This document shows, piece by piece, positions 12,399-24,981 of a stretch of 64,000 nucleotides of DNA. Positions within the stretch are counted from its first letter, which is position 1. Each line of letters opens with the position of its first letter. Source of the DNA: Rutidosis leptorrhynchoides (lineage: Eukaryota; Streptophyta; Magnoliopsida; Asterales; Asteraceae); the NCBI RefSeq assembly GCF_046630445.1, contig NC_092338.1, positions 15,538,001 through 15,602,000 on the forward strand, written 5' to 3'. The position numbers and the translations under genes are program-made. A model generated the notes under the pieces. That model made no database searches. It was given only the letters and a program-made list of their open reading frames with translations, and was not told where the DNA came from.

Positions 12399-15300
12399 TT
12401 AAGCAGTTGGAGGTGTTGACGTATCTTCTGGAAATAAATGCGGGTATTTCTTCTTCATCTAATCTTCACGCTCCCAGGTGAACTCGGGTCCTCTTCGAGC
12501 ATTCCATCGAACCTTAACAATCGGTATCTTGTTTTGTTTAAGTCTCTTAACCTCACGATCCATTATTTCGACGGGTTCTTCAATGAATTGAAGTTTTTCA
12601 TTGATTTGGATTTCGTCCAATGGAATAGTGAGATCTTCTTTAGAAAAACATTTCTTCAAATTTGAGACGTGGAAAGTGTTATTTACAGCCGCGAGTTGTT
12701 GAGGTAGCTCCAGTTGGTAAGCTACTGGTCCGACACGATCTATAATCTTGAATGGTCCAATGTACCTTGGATTTAGTTTCCCCCGTTTACCAAATCGAAC
12801 AACGCCTTTCCAAGGTGAAACCTTAAGCATGACCATTTCTCCAATTTCAAACTCTATATCTTTTCTTTTACTGTCCGCGTAGCTCTTTTGTCGACTCTGG
12901 GCGGTTTTCAATCTTTGTTGAATTTGGATGATTTTCTCGGTAGTTTCTTGTATTATCTCCGGACCCGTAATCTGTCTATCCCCCACTTCACTCCAACAAA
13001 TCGGAGACATGCACTTTCTACCATAAAGTGCTTCAAATGGCGCCATCTCAATGCTTGAATGGTAGCTGTTGTTGTAGGAAAATTCTGCTAACGATAGATG
13101 TCGATCCCAACTGTTTCCGAAATCAATAACACAAGCTCGTAGCATGTCTTCAAGCGTTTGTATCGTCCTTTCGCTCTGCCCATCAGTTTGTGGATGATAG
13201 GTAGTACTCATGTCTAGACGAGTTCCCAATGCTTGCTGTAATGTCTGCCAGAATCTTGAAATAAATCTGCCATCCCTATCAGAGATAATAGAGATTGGTA
13301 TTCCATGTCTGGAGACGACTTCCTTCAAATACAGTCGTGCTAACTTCTCCATCTTGTCATCTTCTCTTATTGGCAGGAAGTATGCTGACTTGGTGAGACG
13401 ATCAACTATTACCCAAATAGTATCATAACCACTTGCAGTCCTTGGCAATTTAGTAATGAAATCCATGGTAATGTTTTCCCATTTTCATTCCGGGATTTCA
13501 GGTTGTTGTAGTAGACCTGATGGTTTCTGATGTTCAACTTTGACCTTAGAACACGTCAAACATTCTCCTACATATTTAGCAATATCGGCTTTCATACCTG
13601 GCCACCAAAAATGTTTCTTAAGATCCTTGTACATCTTCCCCGTTCCAGGATGTATTGAGTATCTGGTTTATGAGCTTCTCTAAGTACCATTTCTCTCATA
13701 TCTCCAAATTTTGGTACCCAAATCCTTTCAGCCCTATACCGGGTTCCATCTTCCCGAATATTAAGATGCTTCTCCGATCCTTTGGGTATTTCATCATTTA
13801 AATTTCCCTCTTTTAAAAATCCTTGTTGCGCCTCCTTTATTTGAGTAGTAAGGTTAGTGTGAATCATTATATTCATAGATTTTACTCGAATGGGTTCTCT
13901 GTCCTTTCTGCTCAAGGCGTCGGCTACCACATTTGCCTTCCCCGGGTGGTAACGAATCTCAAAGTCGTAATCATTCAACAATTCAATCCACTTACGCTGC
14001 CTCATATTCAGTTGTTTCTGATTAAATATGTGTTGAAGACTTTTGTGGTCGGTATATATAATACTTTTGACCCCATATAAGTAGTGCCTCCAAGTCTTTA
14101 ATGCAAAAACAACCGCGCCTAATTCCAAATCATGCGTCGTATAATTTTGCTCGTGAATCTTCAATTGTCTAGACGCATAAGCAATCACCTTCGTCCGTTG
14201 CATTAATACACAACCGAGACCTTGCTTTGATGCGTCACAATAAATCACAAAATCATCATTCCCTTCAGGCAATGACAATATAGGTGCCGTAGTTAGCTTT
14301 TTCTTTAATAATTGAAACGCCTTCTCTTGTTCATCCTTCCATTCAAATTTCTTCCCTTTATGCGTTAATGCAGTCAAGGGTTTTGCTATTTTGGAGAAAT
14401 CTTGGATGAATCTTCTGTAGTAACCAGCCAATCCTAAAAATTGACGTATATGCTTCGGAGTTTTTGGGGTTTCCCACTTTTCAACGATTTCGATCTTTGC
14501 CGGGTCCACCTGGATACCTTCTTTGTTCACTATGTGACCGAGGAATTGAACTTCTTCCAACCAAAATGCACACTTTGAAAACTTAGCGTACAGTTTTTCT
14601 TTCCTCAATACTTCTAGAACTTTTCTCAAATGTTCTTCGTGCTCTTGATCATTCTTTGAGTAAATAAGTATGTCATCGATGAAAACAATGACAAACTTGT
14701 CAAGATATGGCCCACACACTCGGTTCATAAGGTCCATGAACACAGCTGGTGCGTTAGTCAATCCAAACGGCATAACCATAAACTCGTAATGACCATAACG
14801 CGTCCTAAAAGCAGTTTTTGGAATATCATCCTCCTTTACTCGCATTTGATGATATCCAGAACGTAAATCGATCTTCGAATAAATCGACGAGCCTTGTAGT
14901 TGATCAAATAAGTCGTCAATTCTCGGCAGTGGATAACGGTTTTTGATGGTAAGTTTGTTCAACTCTCTGTAGTCAATACACAACCTAAATGTACCATCCT
15001 TCTTCTTGACAAACAAAACAGGAGCTCCCCATGGTGATGTGCTTGGTCGAATGAAACCACGTTCTAATAGTTCTTGCAGTTGGCTTTGCAGTTCTTTCAT
15101 CTCGCTGGGTGCGAGTCTATAAGGAGCACGAGCTATTGGTGCAGCTCCTGGTACAAGATCTATTTGAAATTCAACAGATAGATGTGGAGGTAGTCCCGGT
15201 AATTCTTTCGGAAATACATCGAGAAATCCTTTTGCGACGGGAACATCATTGATGCTCTTTTCTTCAGTTTGTACTTTCTCGACGTGTGCTAGAACAGCAT

Positions 15301-16113
15301 AGCAACCTTTTCTTATTAGTTTTTGTGCCTTCAAATTACTAATAAGATGTAGCTTCATGTTGCCCTTTTCTCCGTACACCATTAAGGGTTCTCCTTCTTC
15401 TCGTACAATCCGAATTGCATTTTTATAACATACGATCTCTGCTTTCACCTTCTTCAGCCAGTCCATGCCAACTATTACATCAAAACTCCCTAACTCTACT
15501 GGTATCAAATCAATCTTAAATATTTCGCTACCCAGTTTAATTTCTCGATTCCGGCATATATTATCTGCTGAAATTAATTTACCGTTTGCTAATTCGAGTA
15601 AAAATTTACTATCCAAAGGCGTCAATGGACAACTTAATTTAGCACAAAAATCTCTACTCATATAGCTTCTATCCGCACCCGAATCAAATAAAACGTAAGC
15701 AGATTTATTGTCAATAAGAAACGTACCTGTAACAAGCTCTGGGTCTTCCTGTGCCTCTGCCGCATTAATATTGAAAACTCTTCCGCGGCCTTGTCCATTC
15801 GTGTTCTCCTGGTTCGGGCAATTTCTAATAATGTGGCCCGGTTTTTCACATTTATAACAAACTACATTGGCATAACTTGCTCCGACACTACTTGCTCCGC
15901 CATTACTCGTTCCGACACCATTTGTTCCTTTCGTTCTATTAACCCCTGGTCCGTAGACCTCACACTTCGCCGCGCTATGACCATTTCTTTTACACTTGTT
16001 GCAAAATTTGGTGCAGAACCCCGAGTGATACTTTTCACACCTTTGGCATAGCTGCTTCTGATTGTTGTTGTTGTTGCGGTTGTTATTGTTGTTGGGATGA
16101 TTGTTGTAGTTGC

Positions 16114-16180
<67 letters not shown>

Positions 16181-17029
16181 GGGCCGTTTGTTGTTGGACC
16201 ATTTGTTGTAGTTGCGATTGATGTTGCGATTGTTGGGATAATTGATGCGATTATTATTGTAATTGCTGTTGTTGTTGTATTGGTGATTCTTATCACCGTT
16301 TTCCTCCCACTTTCTTTTGACTTGCTTCACATTGGCCTCTTCAGCCGTCTGTTCTTTAATTCTTTCCTCAATCTGGTTCACTAGTTTGTGAGCCATTCTA
16401 CATGCCTGTTGTATGGAGGCGGGCTCGTGTGAACTTATATCTTCTTGGATTCTTTCCGGTAATCCTTTCACAAAAGCGTCGATCTTCTCTTCCTCATCTT
16501 CGAACGCTCCCGGACACAATAGGCACAATTCTGTGAATCGTCTTTCGTACGTCGTAATATCAAATCCTTGGGTTCGTAACCCTCTTAGTTCTGTCTTGAG
16601 CTTATTGACCTCGGTTCTGGGACGGTACTTCTCGTTCATCAAGTGCTTGAATGCTGACCATGGTAGTGCGTACGCATCATCTTGTCCCACTTGCTCTAGA
16701 TAGGTATTCCACCATGTTAACGCAGAACCTGTGAAGGTATGCGTAGCGTACTTCACTTTGTCCTCTTCTGTACACTTACTTATGACAAACACCGATTCGA
16801 CCTTCTCGGTCCACCGTTTCAATCCGATCGGTCCTTCGGTTCCATCAAATTCCAAAGGTTTGCAGGCAGTGAATTCTTTGTAGGTGCATCCTACACGATT
16901 TCCTGTACTGCTAGATCCAAGGTTATTGTTGGTATGTAGCGCAGCCTGTACTGCGGCTATGTTTGAAGCTAGAAAAGTACGGAATTCCTCTTCATTCATA
17001 TTCACGGTGTGTCGAGTAGTCGGTGCCAT
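12399..17029 (-). mobile_element. gag-pol region of Tekay-like copy 1
   Basis: Parts in element order: gag starts at the ATG ending at 17029 ([16 protein letters not shown]) with the retrotransposon-gag fold ([21 protein letters not shown]). An Asn-rich tract encoded by an AAC repeat follows (16088-16190). Next come two zinc-binding clusters (about 15955-16060 and 15821-15865; [14 protein letters not shown]). The aspartic protease [11 protein letters not shown] lies near 15660-15693, RT with [11 protein letters not shown] near 14652-14688, and RNase H with [10 protein letters not shown] near 14215-14255. Integrase has an H2C2 zinc finger near 13555-13620 and the core from about 13466. A chromodomain-like tail ([16 protein letters not shown]) ends near 12459. 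The region is nearly whole, with about two breaks. Confidence 0.92.
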
Positions 17030-17370
17030 TTCCTTCAAAATAGTCAAATGGAACAAGTTAATCATACAGAATATTAAGAGTAGTTAATAGTATTTCGTAG
17101 CATAATATGAACTCATTTATAAAAGCTTTTTCTTCATATTAGCGTTTTATAAGTTTAAATTCGGGTAGTACCTACCCGTTAAGTTCATACTTAGTAGCTA
17201 ATATACAATTCAACTACTACAATTCTATATGAAAAACTGATTATAATAATATTTCGCGTTCAAACTTTTATACAATATTTTACAAACTTACAATACCGCT
17301 TATTTTACATAAAGCATGAATTATAACACACAATAACTTTGATACGAGATAGTTGTGAAGATAATTCTAG

Positions 17371-18054
17371 CTAGTACACAAGTCGTTCAGCAAAGGCAAT
17401 AAAGACACGTAATTCATACGTCCAGAAACAAGTCATGCATTCTGGTTTTACTAGGACTACTTCCCATCCTTGGTCTTGTGGAACATAACCGTTATGGCCG
17501 TTGATAAGACAGCGTGTTGTAACGTCTTCAAAGGGACGAGGGTTACGTAATGACCAATAGTCTCGTAATAACCTAAAAACCTCATTTCTTACCCCAATTA
17601 CCGACTCCGTCACTTGTGGGAACGTTTTGTTTAATAGTTGTAGCCCGATGTTCTTTTTCTCACTTTGGTGAGAAGCGAACATTACTAACCCGTAAGCATA
17701 GCATGCTTCTTTATGTTGCATGTTAGCCGCTTTTTCTAAATCATGAAGTCCTATATTCGGATACATTGAGTCAAAATAATTTCTTAACCCGTTGCGTAAA
17801 ATAGCATTTGGGTTCCCCGCAATATATGCGTCAAAGTAAACACATCGTAACTTATGGGTTTCCCAATGTAATATCCCCCATCTTTCAAACGAAAGTCTCT
17901 TATAAACCAAGACATTCTTGGAACGTTCTTCGAATGTCTTACAAACTGATTTCGTCGTAAATAGTTGTGCCGAAGAATTCTAACCGACTCTAGACAAGAT
18001 TTCATCAATCATGTCTTCGGGTAGGTCTCTTAAAATATTGGGTTGTCTATCCAT
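17371..18054 (-). pseudogene. F-box gene segment captured upstream of gag (copy 1)
   Basis: The segment starts at an ATG ending at 18054 and is exactly as long (684 bp) as its counterpart in copy 2 (50382-51065). The N-terminus reads as an F-box (LPxDMIxEILSRVGQNSS followed by a VCKTFEE-type end). The rest resembles the Sel1-like C-terminal part of Arabidopsis At2g35280-type F-box proteins (LHDLEKAANMQHKEACYAYG, at about 17755-17690). F-box proteins bring substrates to SCF ubiquitin ligases. No integrase or gag motif is present, so it looks captured from the host. This copy is broken. Confidence 0.72.
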
Positions 18055-18193
18055 TTTGTGTTTTTATACTGTAAAATAGACAAGAGTTAGATTCATAAAA
18101 AAAAAATACTTATTAATACAAGCAATTTTTACATATATCATAAAGCACAAGCACACTATATTACATATATTACACCACATGAATACAACTATC

Positions 18194-18808
18194 TTATTCC
18201 GACTCGCTCGTTTCTTCTTCTTCTTCGGTTTTGGTTCGTTTTGCCAAGTTTCTAGGGATATATGATGTTCCCCTAATACGAGCCGTCGTTTTCCACATTG
18301 GTTTAGAAAAACCTGGTGGTTTAGAGGTTCCCGGGTCATTGTTACAACTTAAGGGCTTCGGGGGTTGACGATACATATAAAGTTCAACGGGGTTGGAATT
18401 AGATTTCTCTATTTTTATGCCCTTTCCCTTATTATTTTCTTTTGCCTTTTTAAATTCAGTTGGGGTAATTTCTATAACATCATCGGAATTCTCGTCGGAA
18501 TCCGATTCATCGGAGAATTGGTAATCCTCCCAATATTTTGCTTCCTTGGCGGAAATACCATTGACCATAATTAACCTTGGTCGGTTGGTTGAGGATTTTC
18601 TTTTACTTAACAGTTTTATTATTTCCCCCACCGGTTCTATTTCCTCCTCCGGTTCCTCCTCTTCCGGTTCTGATTCTTCTTCCGGTTCCGACTCTTCTTC
18701 TGGTTCCTCTTCGGGAACTTGTGAATCAATCCACGAATCATTCCAATTTACATTTGACTCTTCATTATTATTAGGTGAGTCAATGGGACTTGTTCTAGAG
18801 GTAGACAT
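18194..18808 (-). CDS. Acidic Glu/Pro-rich extra ORF of the Tekay-like element (copy 1)
   Basis: This 204-codon ORF between primer site and F-box segment has no family I recognise. Residues of about 30-60 are an acidic run of EEEPEEESEPEE type. The middle holds NGISAKEAKYWEDYQFSDES, then ITPTEFKKAKENN. The C-terminal 50 residues are basic with a conserved SKPMWKTTARIRGTSYIP and end in TEEEEETSESE. It is open here and open again in copy 2 (49645-50244), with most differences in the acidic repeats. That suggests selection or recent spread. An acidic region with a basic tail could suit binding to a nuclear protein or RNA; that is speculation. Confidence 0.75.
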   Translation of the reverse strand: MSTSRTSPIDSPNNNEESNVNWNDSWIDSQVPEEEPEEESEPEEESEPEEEEPEEEIEPVGEIIKLLSKRKSSTNRPRLIMVNGISAKEAKYWEDYQFSDESDSDENSDDVIEITPTEFKKAKENNKGKGIKIEKSNSNPVELYMYRQPPKPLSCNNDPGTSKPPGFSKPMWKTTARIRGTSYIPRNLAKRTKTEEEEETSESE

Positions 18809-19003
18809 CTATCACATAATATCAAACGCGTTAAGAGATTAATATATCACATAATATTCACATGTTAAAAATATATAGTTTCCAACAAAATTTGTTAAGC
18901 AATCATTTTTCAAGTAAACACAGTCGAAGTCCAGACTCACTAATGCATCCTAACAAACTCGATAAGACACACTAATGCAAAATTCTGGTTCTCTAAGACC
19001 AAC

Positions 19004-19015
19004 GCTCGGATACCA
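19004..19015 (-). other. Primer-binding site (initiator Met tRNA type)
   Basis: Read on the minus strand this is TGGTATCCGAGC, two bases inside the 5' LTR end. It matches the plant initiator-methionine tRNA 3' end complement (TGGTATCAGAGC) at 11 of 12 positions. Confidence 0.8.
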
Positions 19016-19017
19016 AC

Positions 19018-22000
19018 TGAAATGTCCCGTTCTTATTGATTAAAAACGTTCCATATTAATTGATTTCGTTGCGAGGTTTTGACCTCTATATGAGACGTTT
19101 TTCAAAGACTGCATTCATTTTTAAAACAAACCATAACCTTTATTTCATAAATAAAGGTTTAAAAAGCTTTACGTAGATTATCAAATAATGATAATCTAAA
19201 ATATCCTGTTTACACACGACTATTACATAATGGTTTACAATACAAATATGTTACATCGAAATCAGTTTCTTGAATGCAGTTTTTACACAATATCATACAA
19301 ACATGGACTCCAAATCTTGTCCTTATTTTAGTATGCAACAGCGGAAGCTCTTAGTATTCACCTGAGAATAAACATGCTTTAAACGTCAACAAAAATGTTG
19401 GTGAGTTATAGGTTTAACCTATATATATCAAATCGTAACAATAGACCACAAGATTTCATATTTCAATACACATCCCATACATAGAGATAAAAATCATTCA
19501 TATGGTGAACACCTGGTAACCGACATTAACAAGATGCATATATAAGAATATCCCCATCATTCCGGGACACCCTTCGGATATGATATAAATTTCGAAGTAC
19601 TAAAGCATCCGGTACTTTGGATGGGGTTTGTTAGGCCCAATAGATCTATCTTTAGGATTCGCGTCAATTAGGGTGTCTGTTCCCTAATTCTTAGATTACC
19701 AGACTTAATAAAAAGGGGCATATTCGATTTCGATAATTCAACCATAGAATGTAGTTTCACGTACTTGTGTCTATTTTGTAAATCATTTATAAAACCTGCA
19801 TGTATTCTCATCCCAAAAATATTAGATTTTAAAAGTGGGACTATAACTCACTTTCACAGATTTTTACTTCGTTGGGAAGTAAGACTTGGCCACTGGTTGA
19901 TTCACGAACCTATAACAATATGTACATATATATCAAAGTATGTTCAAAATATATTTACAACACTTTTAATATATTTTGATGTTTTAAGTTTATTAAGTCA
20001 GCTGTCCTCGTTAGTAACCTACAACTAGTTGTCCACAGTTAGATGTACAGAAATAAATCGATAAATATTATCTTGAATCAATCCACGACCCAGTGTATAC
20101 GTATCTCAGTATTGATCACAACTCAAACTATATATATTTTGGAATCAACCTCAACCCTGTATAGCTAACTCCAACATTCACATATAGAGTGTCTATGGTT
20201 GTTCCGAAATATATATAGATGTGTCGACATGATAGGTCGAAACATTGTATACGTGTCTATGGTATCTCAAGATTACAAAATATACAATACAAGTTGATTA
20301 AGTTATGGTTAGAATAGATTTGTTACCAATTTTCACGTAGCTAAAATGAGAAAAATTATCCAATCTTGTTTTACCCATAACTTCTTCATTTTAAATCCGT
20401 TTTGAGTGAATCAAATTGCTATGGTTTCATATTGAACTCTATTTTATGAATCTAAACAGAAAAAGTATAGGTTTATAGTTGGAAAAATAAGTTACAAGTT
20501 GTTTTTGTAAAGGTAGTCATTTCAGTCTAAAGAACGACGTCTAGATGACCATTTTAGAAAACATACTTCCACTTTGAGTTTAACCATAATTTTTGGATAT
20601 AGTTTCATGTTCATAATAAAAATCATTTTATCAGAATAACAACTTTTAAATCAAAGTTTATCATAGTTTTTAATTAACTAACCCAACACAGCCCGCGGTG
20701 TTACTACGACGGCGTAAATCCGGTTTTACGGTGTTTTTCGTGTTTCCAGGTTTTAAATCATTAAGTTAGCATATCATATAGATATAGAACATGTGTTTAA
20801 TTGATTTTAAAAGTCAAGTTAGAAGGATTAACTTTTATTTGTGAACAAGTTTAGAATTAATTAAACTATGTTCTAGTGATTACAAGTTTAAACCTTCGAA
20901 TAAGATAGCTTTATATGTATGAATAGAATGATGTTATGAACATCATTACTACCTCAAGTTCCTTGGATAAACCTACTGGAAATTAGAAAAATAGATCTAG
21001 CTTCAAAGGATCCTTGGATGGCTTGAAAGTTCTTGAAGCAGAATCATGACACGAAAACAATTTCAAGTAAGATTTCCACTCGAAATAAGATTGTTATAGT
21101 TATAGAAATTGAATTAAAGTTTGAATATTATTATTACCTTGTATTAGAAAGATAACCTACTGTAAGTAACAAAGGTTTCTTGATCTTGGATGATTACTTG
21201 GAATGGATTTAGAAAACTTGGAAGTAAATTTGCAATCTTAGAAGTATTCTTGATTTTATGAAACTAGAACTTTTGGAATTTATGAAGAACACTTAGAACT
21301 TGAATATAGAACTTGAGAGAGATCAATTAGATGAAGAAAATTGAAGAATGAAAGTGTTTGTAGGTGTTTTTGGTCGTTGGTGTATGGATTAGATATAAAG
21401 GATATGTAATTTTGTTTTCATGTTAATAAGTCATGAATGATTACTCATATTTTTGTAATTTTATGAGATATTTTATGCTAGTTGTCAAATGATGGTTCCC
21501 AAATGTGTTAGGTGACTCACATGGGCTGCTAAGAGCTGATCATTGGAGTGTATATACCAATAGTACATACATCTAAAAGCTGTGTATTGTACGAGTACGA
21601 ATACGGGTGCATATGAGTAGAATTGTTGATGAAACTGAACGAGGATGTAATTGTAAGCATTTTTGTTAAGTAGAAGTATTTTGATAAGTGTCTTGAAGTC
21701 TTTCAAAAGTGTATGAATACATATTAAAACACTACATGTATATACATTTTAACTAAGTCGTTAAGTCATCGTTAGTCGTTACATGTAAATGTTGTTTTGA
21801 AACCTTTAGGTTAACGATCTTGTTGAATGTTGTTAACCCATTATTTATTATAACAAATGAGATGTTAAATTGTTATATTATCATGATATTATGATATATA
21901 ATATATCTTAGTATGATATATATACAGTTAAATGTCGTTACAACGATAATCGTTACATATATGTCTCGTTTCGAAATCATTAAGTTAGTAGTCTTATTTT

Positions 22001-22460
22001 TACATATGTATTTCATTGTTAATACACTTAGTAATATATTTACTTATCATTTAACATAATTAACCAAGTGTATCAATATCTTAATATGATTCATATGTAC
22101 CTAGTAAGACGTTGTTATAACGATAATCGTTATATATATCGTTTTCGAGTTTCTTAAATTAATAGTCTCATTTTTATGTATATAACTCATTGTTAAAATA
22201 CCTAATGAGATACATACTTATAATAAAATCATGTTAACTATATATATAACCATATATATGTCATCGTATAGTTTTTACAAGTTTTAACGTTCGTGAATCA
22301 CCGGTCAACTTGGGTGGTCAATTGTCTATATGAAACCTATTTCAATTAATCAAGTCTTAACAAGTTTGATTGCTTAACATGTTGGAAACACTTAATCATG
22401 TAAATAACAATTTCATTTAATATATATATATATAAACATGGAAAAGTTCGGGTCACTACA
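19018..22460 (-). repeat. LTR of Tekay-like copy 1 (5' LTR in element orientation)
   Basis: This is 3443 bp and about 99% identical to 8925-12363 by hand comparison. It should hold the promoter; a TTTATATC word (minus strand, near 21395) precedes a leader rich in short CTTCA words. Confidence 0.95.
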
Positions 22461-22472
22461 TCATCCAAGTTA

Positions 22473-22625
22473 CTTTTGCAAATGAGGTTGGCCTAGGTTT
22501 GTTATTTCTTTTCGAGCCTTTCATCGTTTGTTTGTTTTCCTTTTCCTGTATCGGTTTAGGATTTTTCATCTATTGATGAAGTTTTTTATTTTAATAGTAA
22601 TCGTTATTTTAGTCACACAAAAAAA
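22473..22625 (+). mobile_element. Strongly 5'-truncated LINE tail
   Basis: A T-rich 3' UTR-like stretch ends in CACACAAAAAAAA and is flanked by the 13-bp direct repeat ATCATCCAAGTTA (22460-22472 and 22626-22638). Together these indicate a LINE insertion of only about 150 bp. The Tekay-like element later inserted within the left copy of this target duplication. Confidence 0.65.
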
Positions 22626-22632
22626 ATCATCC

Positions 22633-22698
22633 AAGTTAAGCCTCCTTTGATGCTCCTGCAACTGTAAGTTAAGCCTCCTTTGATGCTCCTGCAACTGT
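22633..22698 (+). repeat. Two-unit 33-bp tandem repeat
   Basis: Two identical 33-bp units start with AAGTTAAGCCTCCTTTGATG at 22633 and 22666, overlapping the right target duplication of the LINE tail. Confidence 0.85.
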
Positions 22699-23106
22699 TA
22701 GCCGAAGAAAAACCCCCACCCTTCCCAAAATTACTAGAAATGACCATAACCCAAAAATCATTGTGGTCAGTTTTAAAACGTCACCACCATTTTTTCAAAA
22801 GACGTAAGTTTTTTGCAAACAAGATTCCACATTAAGACCGCCTTCTTCGTGAGGAAGAAAGGTGTGTTCTCATTTGACTTAATATAATTTAGTCACCGAA
22901 ACGACCCTCCCCAAACAGTGAGCACCTTAAAGATTCAAAGAGTTCAACAACACTAACCGGAGCACGAAATGTATTAGACATTTTTAGTCCACTCATAACA
23001 ATGGTTAAATATAAGGGAATTCAATCGAATATCTAAAAAAAATATTATTTTAAGGATTATTTACTTCGAGGTTATTCAAATATAATTTTATTTTTTTTAT
23101 TTCAAC
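22699..23106. other. Intergenic, no gene seen
   Basis: AT-rich noncoding sequence. I see no ORF, repeat or RNA gene beyond the 8-bp left target duplication (23099-23106) of the hAT-like unit that follows. Confidence 0.6.
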
Positions 23107-23117
23107 CAGTGGCGGAT

Positions 23118-24527
23118 CTAGGATTTCTACTGACTGGTAGCACAAATAATAATAATATTTTACAATAATAATAACTAATTAATAATAAATAACAAGCAGA
23201 TCGTCAGCCGCGCGTTGCGGCGGCCACCATGCAAATCATTCGGGTTGCAGTTGACGCGCAACATACAAAATCTCAAAATTACATGTTTTCTTTAGCTCTG
23301 TCGTTTTTTCTTTGAATTTTTTGCAGGAGTGTATATCATGGTGGTATTGGTCCTTCAAAGAATGTAAATGCAGCCTCTCCAGTGTTATCTTTAAAGATTA
23401 CCTACATGTTAATAATTATTATTATAATAATAATAATATTATTATTATTATATTATTAATTATTATTATTATCATTATGTATTTATTTATATTTATTTAT
23501 TTATTTATATTTAATATTTATTATTAAATTCTAATTCTAATTATTATAAGTATATAAGTATACCGTGGAAAATAAATAAGGAAGACAATAAATAGGGCAG
23601 TTTGAAAAGAAAAACACCGAGTATTTTCTGGGTTAACCTAATACTGTCTACGGCCGAAACATACGAAAACTCACGCAACCGAATCGGAATTTTTTTCCAT
23701 CTAATCTATCAAACATGTGTAAGGTATGTGATTTTCTTATAGCTGATTATATGCGTTTCAATAACTGTTATTCATCATGTGTATTCGATAATTAAATTCC
23801 ATGTTTACAACATGCTGATGATTTTTGTGTTTGTTTTTTTTTTTTTTTTAATTCGTTTTTTTGCAAGTTCCCGTTTAAAGTGCCCTTGAATAATCGTTCT
23901 TTCGTATTTGTAATCCCATAATTTTTATGTTTACATGCGAATTGTTGATGATTATGGAAATTAGGGCTTATGTATTTCCGGTCTAAATTGTTATTAGAGA
24001 CGATATTCACATGTTACTTGTGCTAGATGGATAGGCTTCTAATTGATGGTTTAATTTTCAACTTTATTATTGCAAGTACTAGGGAGTTTTATGCACACGG
24101 ACCAGATTCAAATATGATAAGCGTTGTGGGTTCAGTAAATGGGTATTATTAGCATTGTAGGGTTGTACATCAGTTGCTAGTTAGTATCATAATCTACTTT
24201 ATAAGTTGTGTTCCAAAATAGGGAAGTTGATATGTCTATAAACCACATAAGAGATTATAGTTAACCTATTAGGAAACATAGAATAATATCATTCATTAAA
24301 TTGGTGGTTATCTAGAAAACCATAAGCTATCCATCTAAAGATGTATGTGGATAGTTTTTTCGGTATAACCCTTTTGCCTGGCACCTTCTCACAATCCAAC
24401 TGTTTCCTGAGTTCCAAGTTCCCGTTATGTTGCTTTGTCATCGAGCTAAAATAAAAGGACTAAAACAGCAACTTGTTCTAATTTTATATTATGAGTCGCA
24501 TATAAAACTAAATTTCTATACGTCATA
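23118..24527. other. Non-coding 5' part of the hAT-bounded unit
   Basis: A GC-rich patch (23200-23275) and an ATT-rich stretch (23405-23530) precede a TATATAAGTATA word near 23548. A short ATG codon run at 23715 is followed at once by a strong donor-like AAG|GTATGT. About 1.1 kb later GTGTGTGTGTAG (ending 24884) resembles an acceptor. These hint at a promoter and a spliced leader for the ORF at 24982, but I build no gene model. Confidence 0.4.
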
Positions 24528-24613
24528 ACCGATTTTCCTGTTTGGACTTCAACTGATGTTGCAATCGATTCTAGATCACGATCACCAAGATCCACATGTT
24601 CAAGTCCTTTAAT
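24528..24613 (-). pseudogene. Fragment of IQD exon 3
   Basis: On the minus strand this encodes DLGDRDLESIATSVEVQTGK, nearly the same as residues of about 156-175 of the intact IQD gene in this window (exon 3, 42231-42413). Nucleotide identity over some 80 bp is about 94% by hand count. No flanking intron or other exon of that gene was found nearby. It lies within the hAT-bounded unit and so looks like a captured (transduplicated) host fragment. Confidence 0.85.
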
Positions 24614-24981
24614 ATGAATTGTGTGTATGTTGGTGATTAGCATATGCGTGTTATTATTGCTTGCTTGGTTTGGTATGATATAATATTAGTCTTTAATCAA
24701 TAGTACTAATTTGTATGGGTAAGTGGGTATTGAGAGCAAGGGATTTTTGGGCAGTGGGTATTGAGAGTAAGGGATTTATCCAATAATATATATTTCTAAT
24801 GTGCATGCAACATGATTATAAATTATTATTATTATTATTATTATAAACTAATTGTTGTCGTTGTTGGTCGATGTGTGTGTGTAGATATTGGAGAAGAAAC
24901 CATCCTTCACATTTGATGATGATGAGGAGGAGTTGTTGGCGATGATGCCGGAGGAGCCATCCAAAAAAAGAATCCAACAAC

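Larger units (their letters stand above)
8925..22460 (-). mobile_element. Tekay-like Ty3/gypsy chromovirus, copy 1, with extra ORFs
   Basis: This 13.5-kb LTR retrotransposon lies on the minus strand. The 5-bp target duplication TCATC (8920-8924 and 22461-22465), TG...CA termini, 3.44-kb LTRs, an initiator-Met-type primer-binding site and a gag-pol order PR-RT-RNaseH-IN-chromodomain identify a chromovirus. A hand comparison of the two LTRs gave about 36 substitutions plus one small indel, roughly 1% divergence. At commonly used plant rates this is a few hundred thousand years. The element is a fossil: ends and order are whole, but gag-pol has about two breaks. Between the primer site and gag it carries an acidic ORF and an F-box-like segment, shared with copy 2 at 46001-59286. 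Confidence 0.93.

Noticed and set aside
16097-16384. Poly-valine, poly-threonine and poly-cysteine ORFs around 15.9-16.4 kb and 52.0-52.5 kb
   Set aside because: Off-frame or antisense readings of the AAC repeat in gag.
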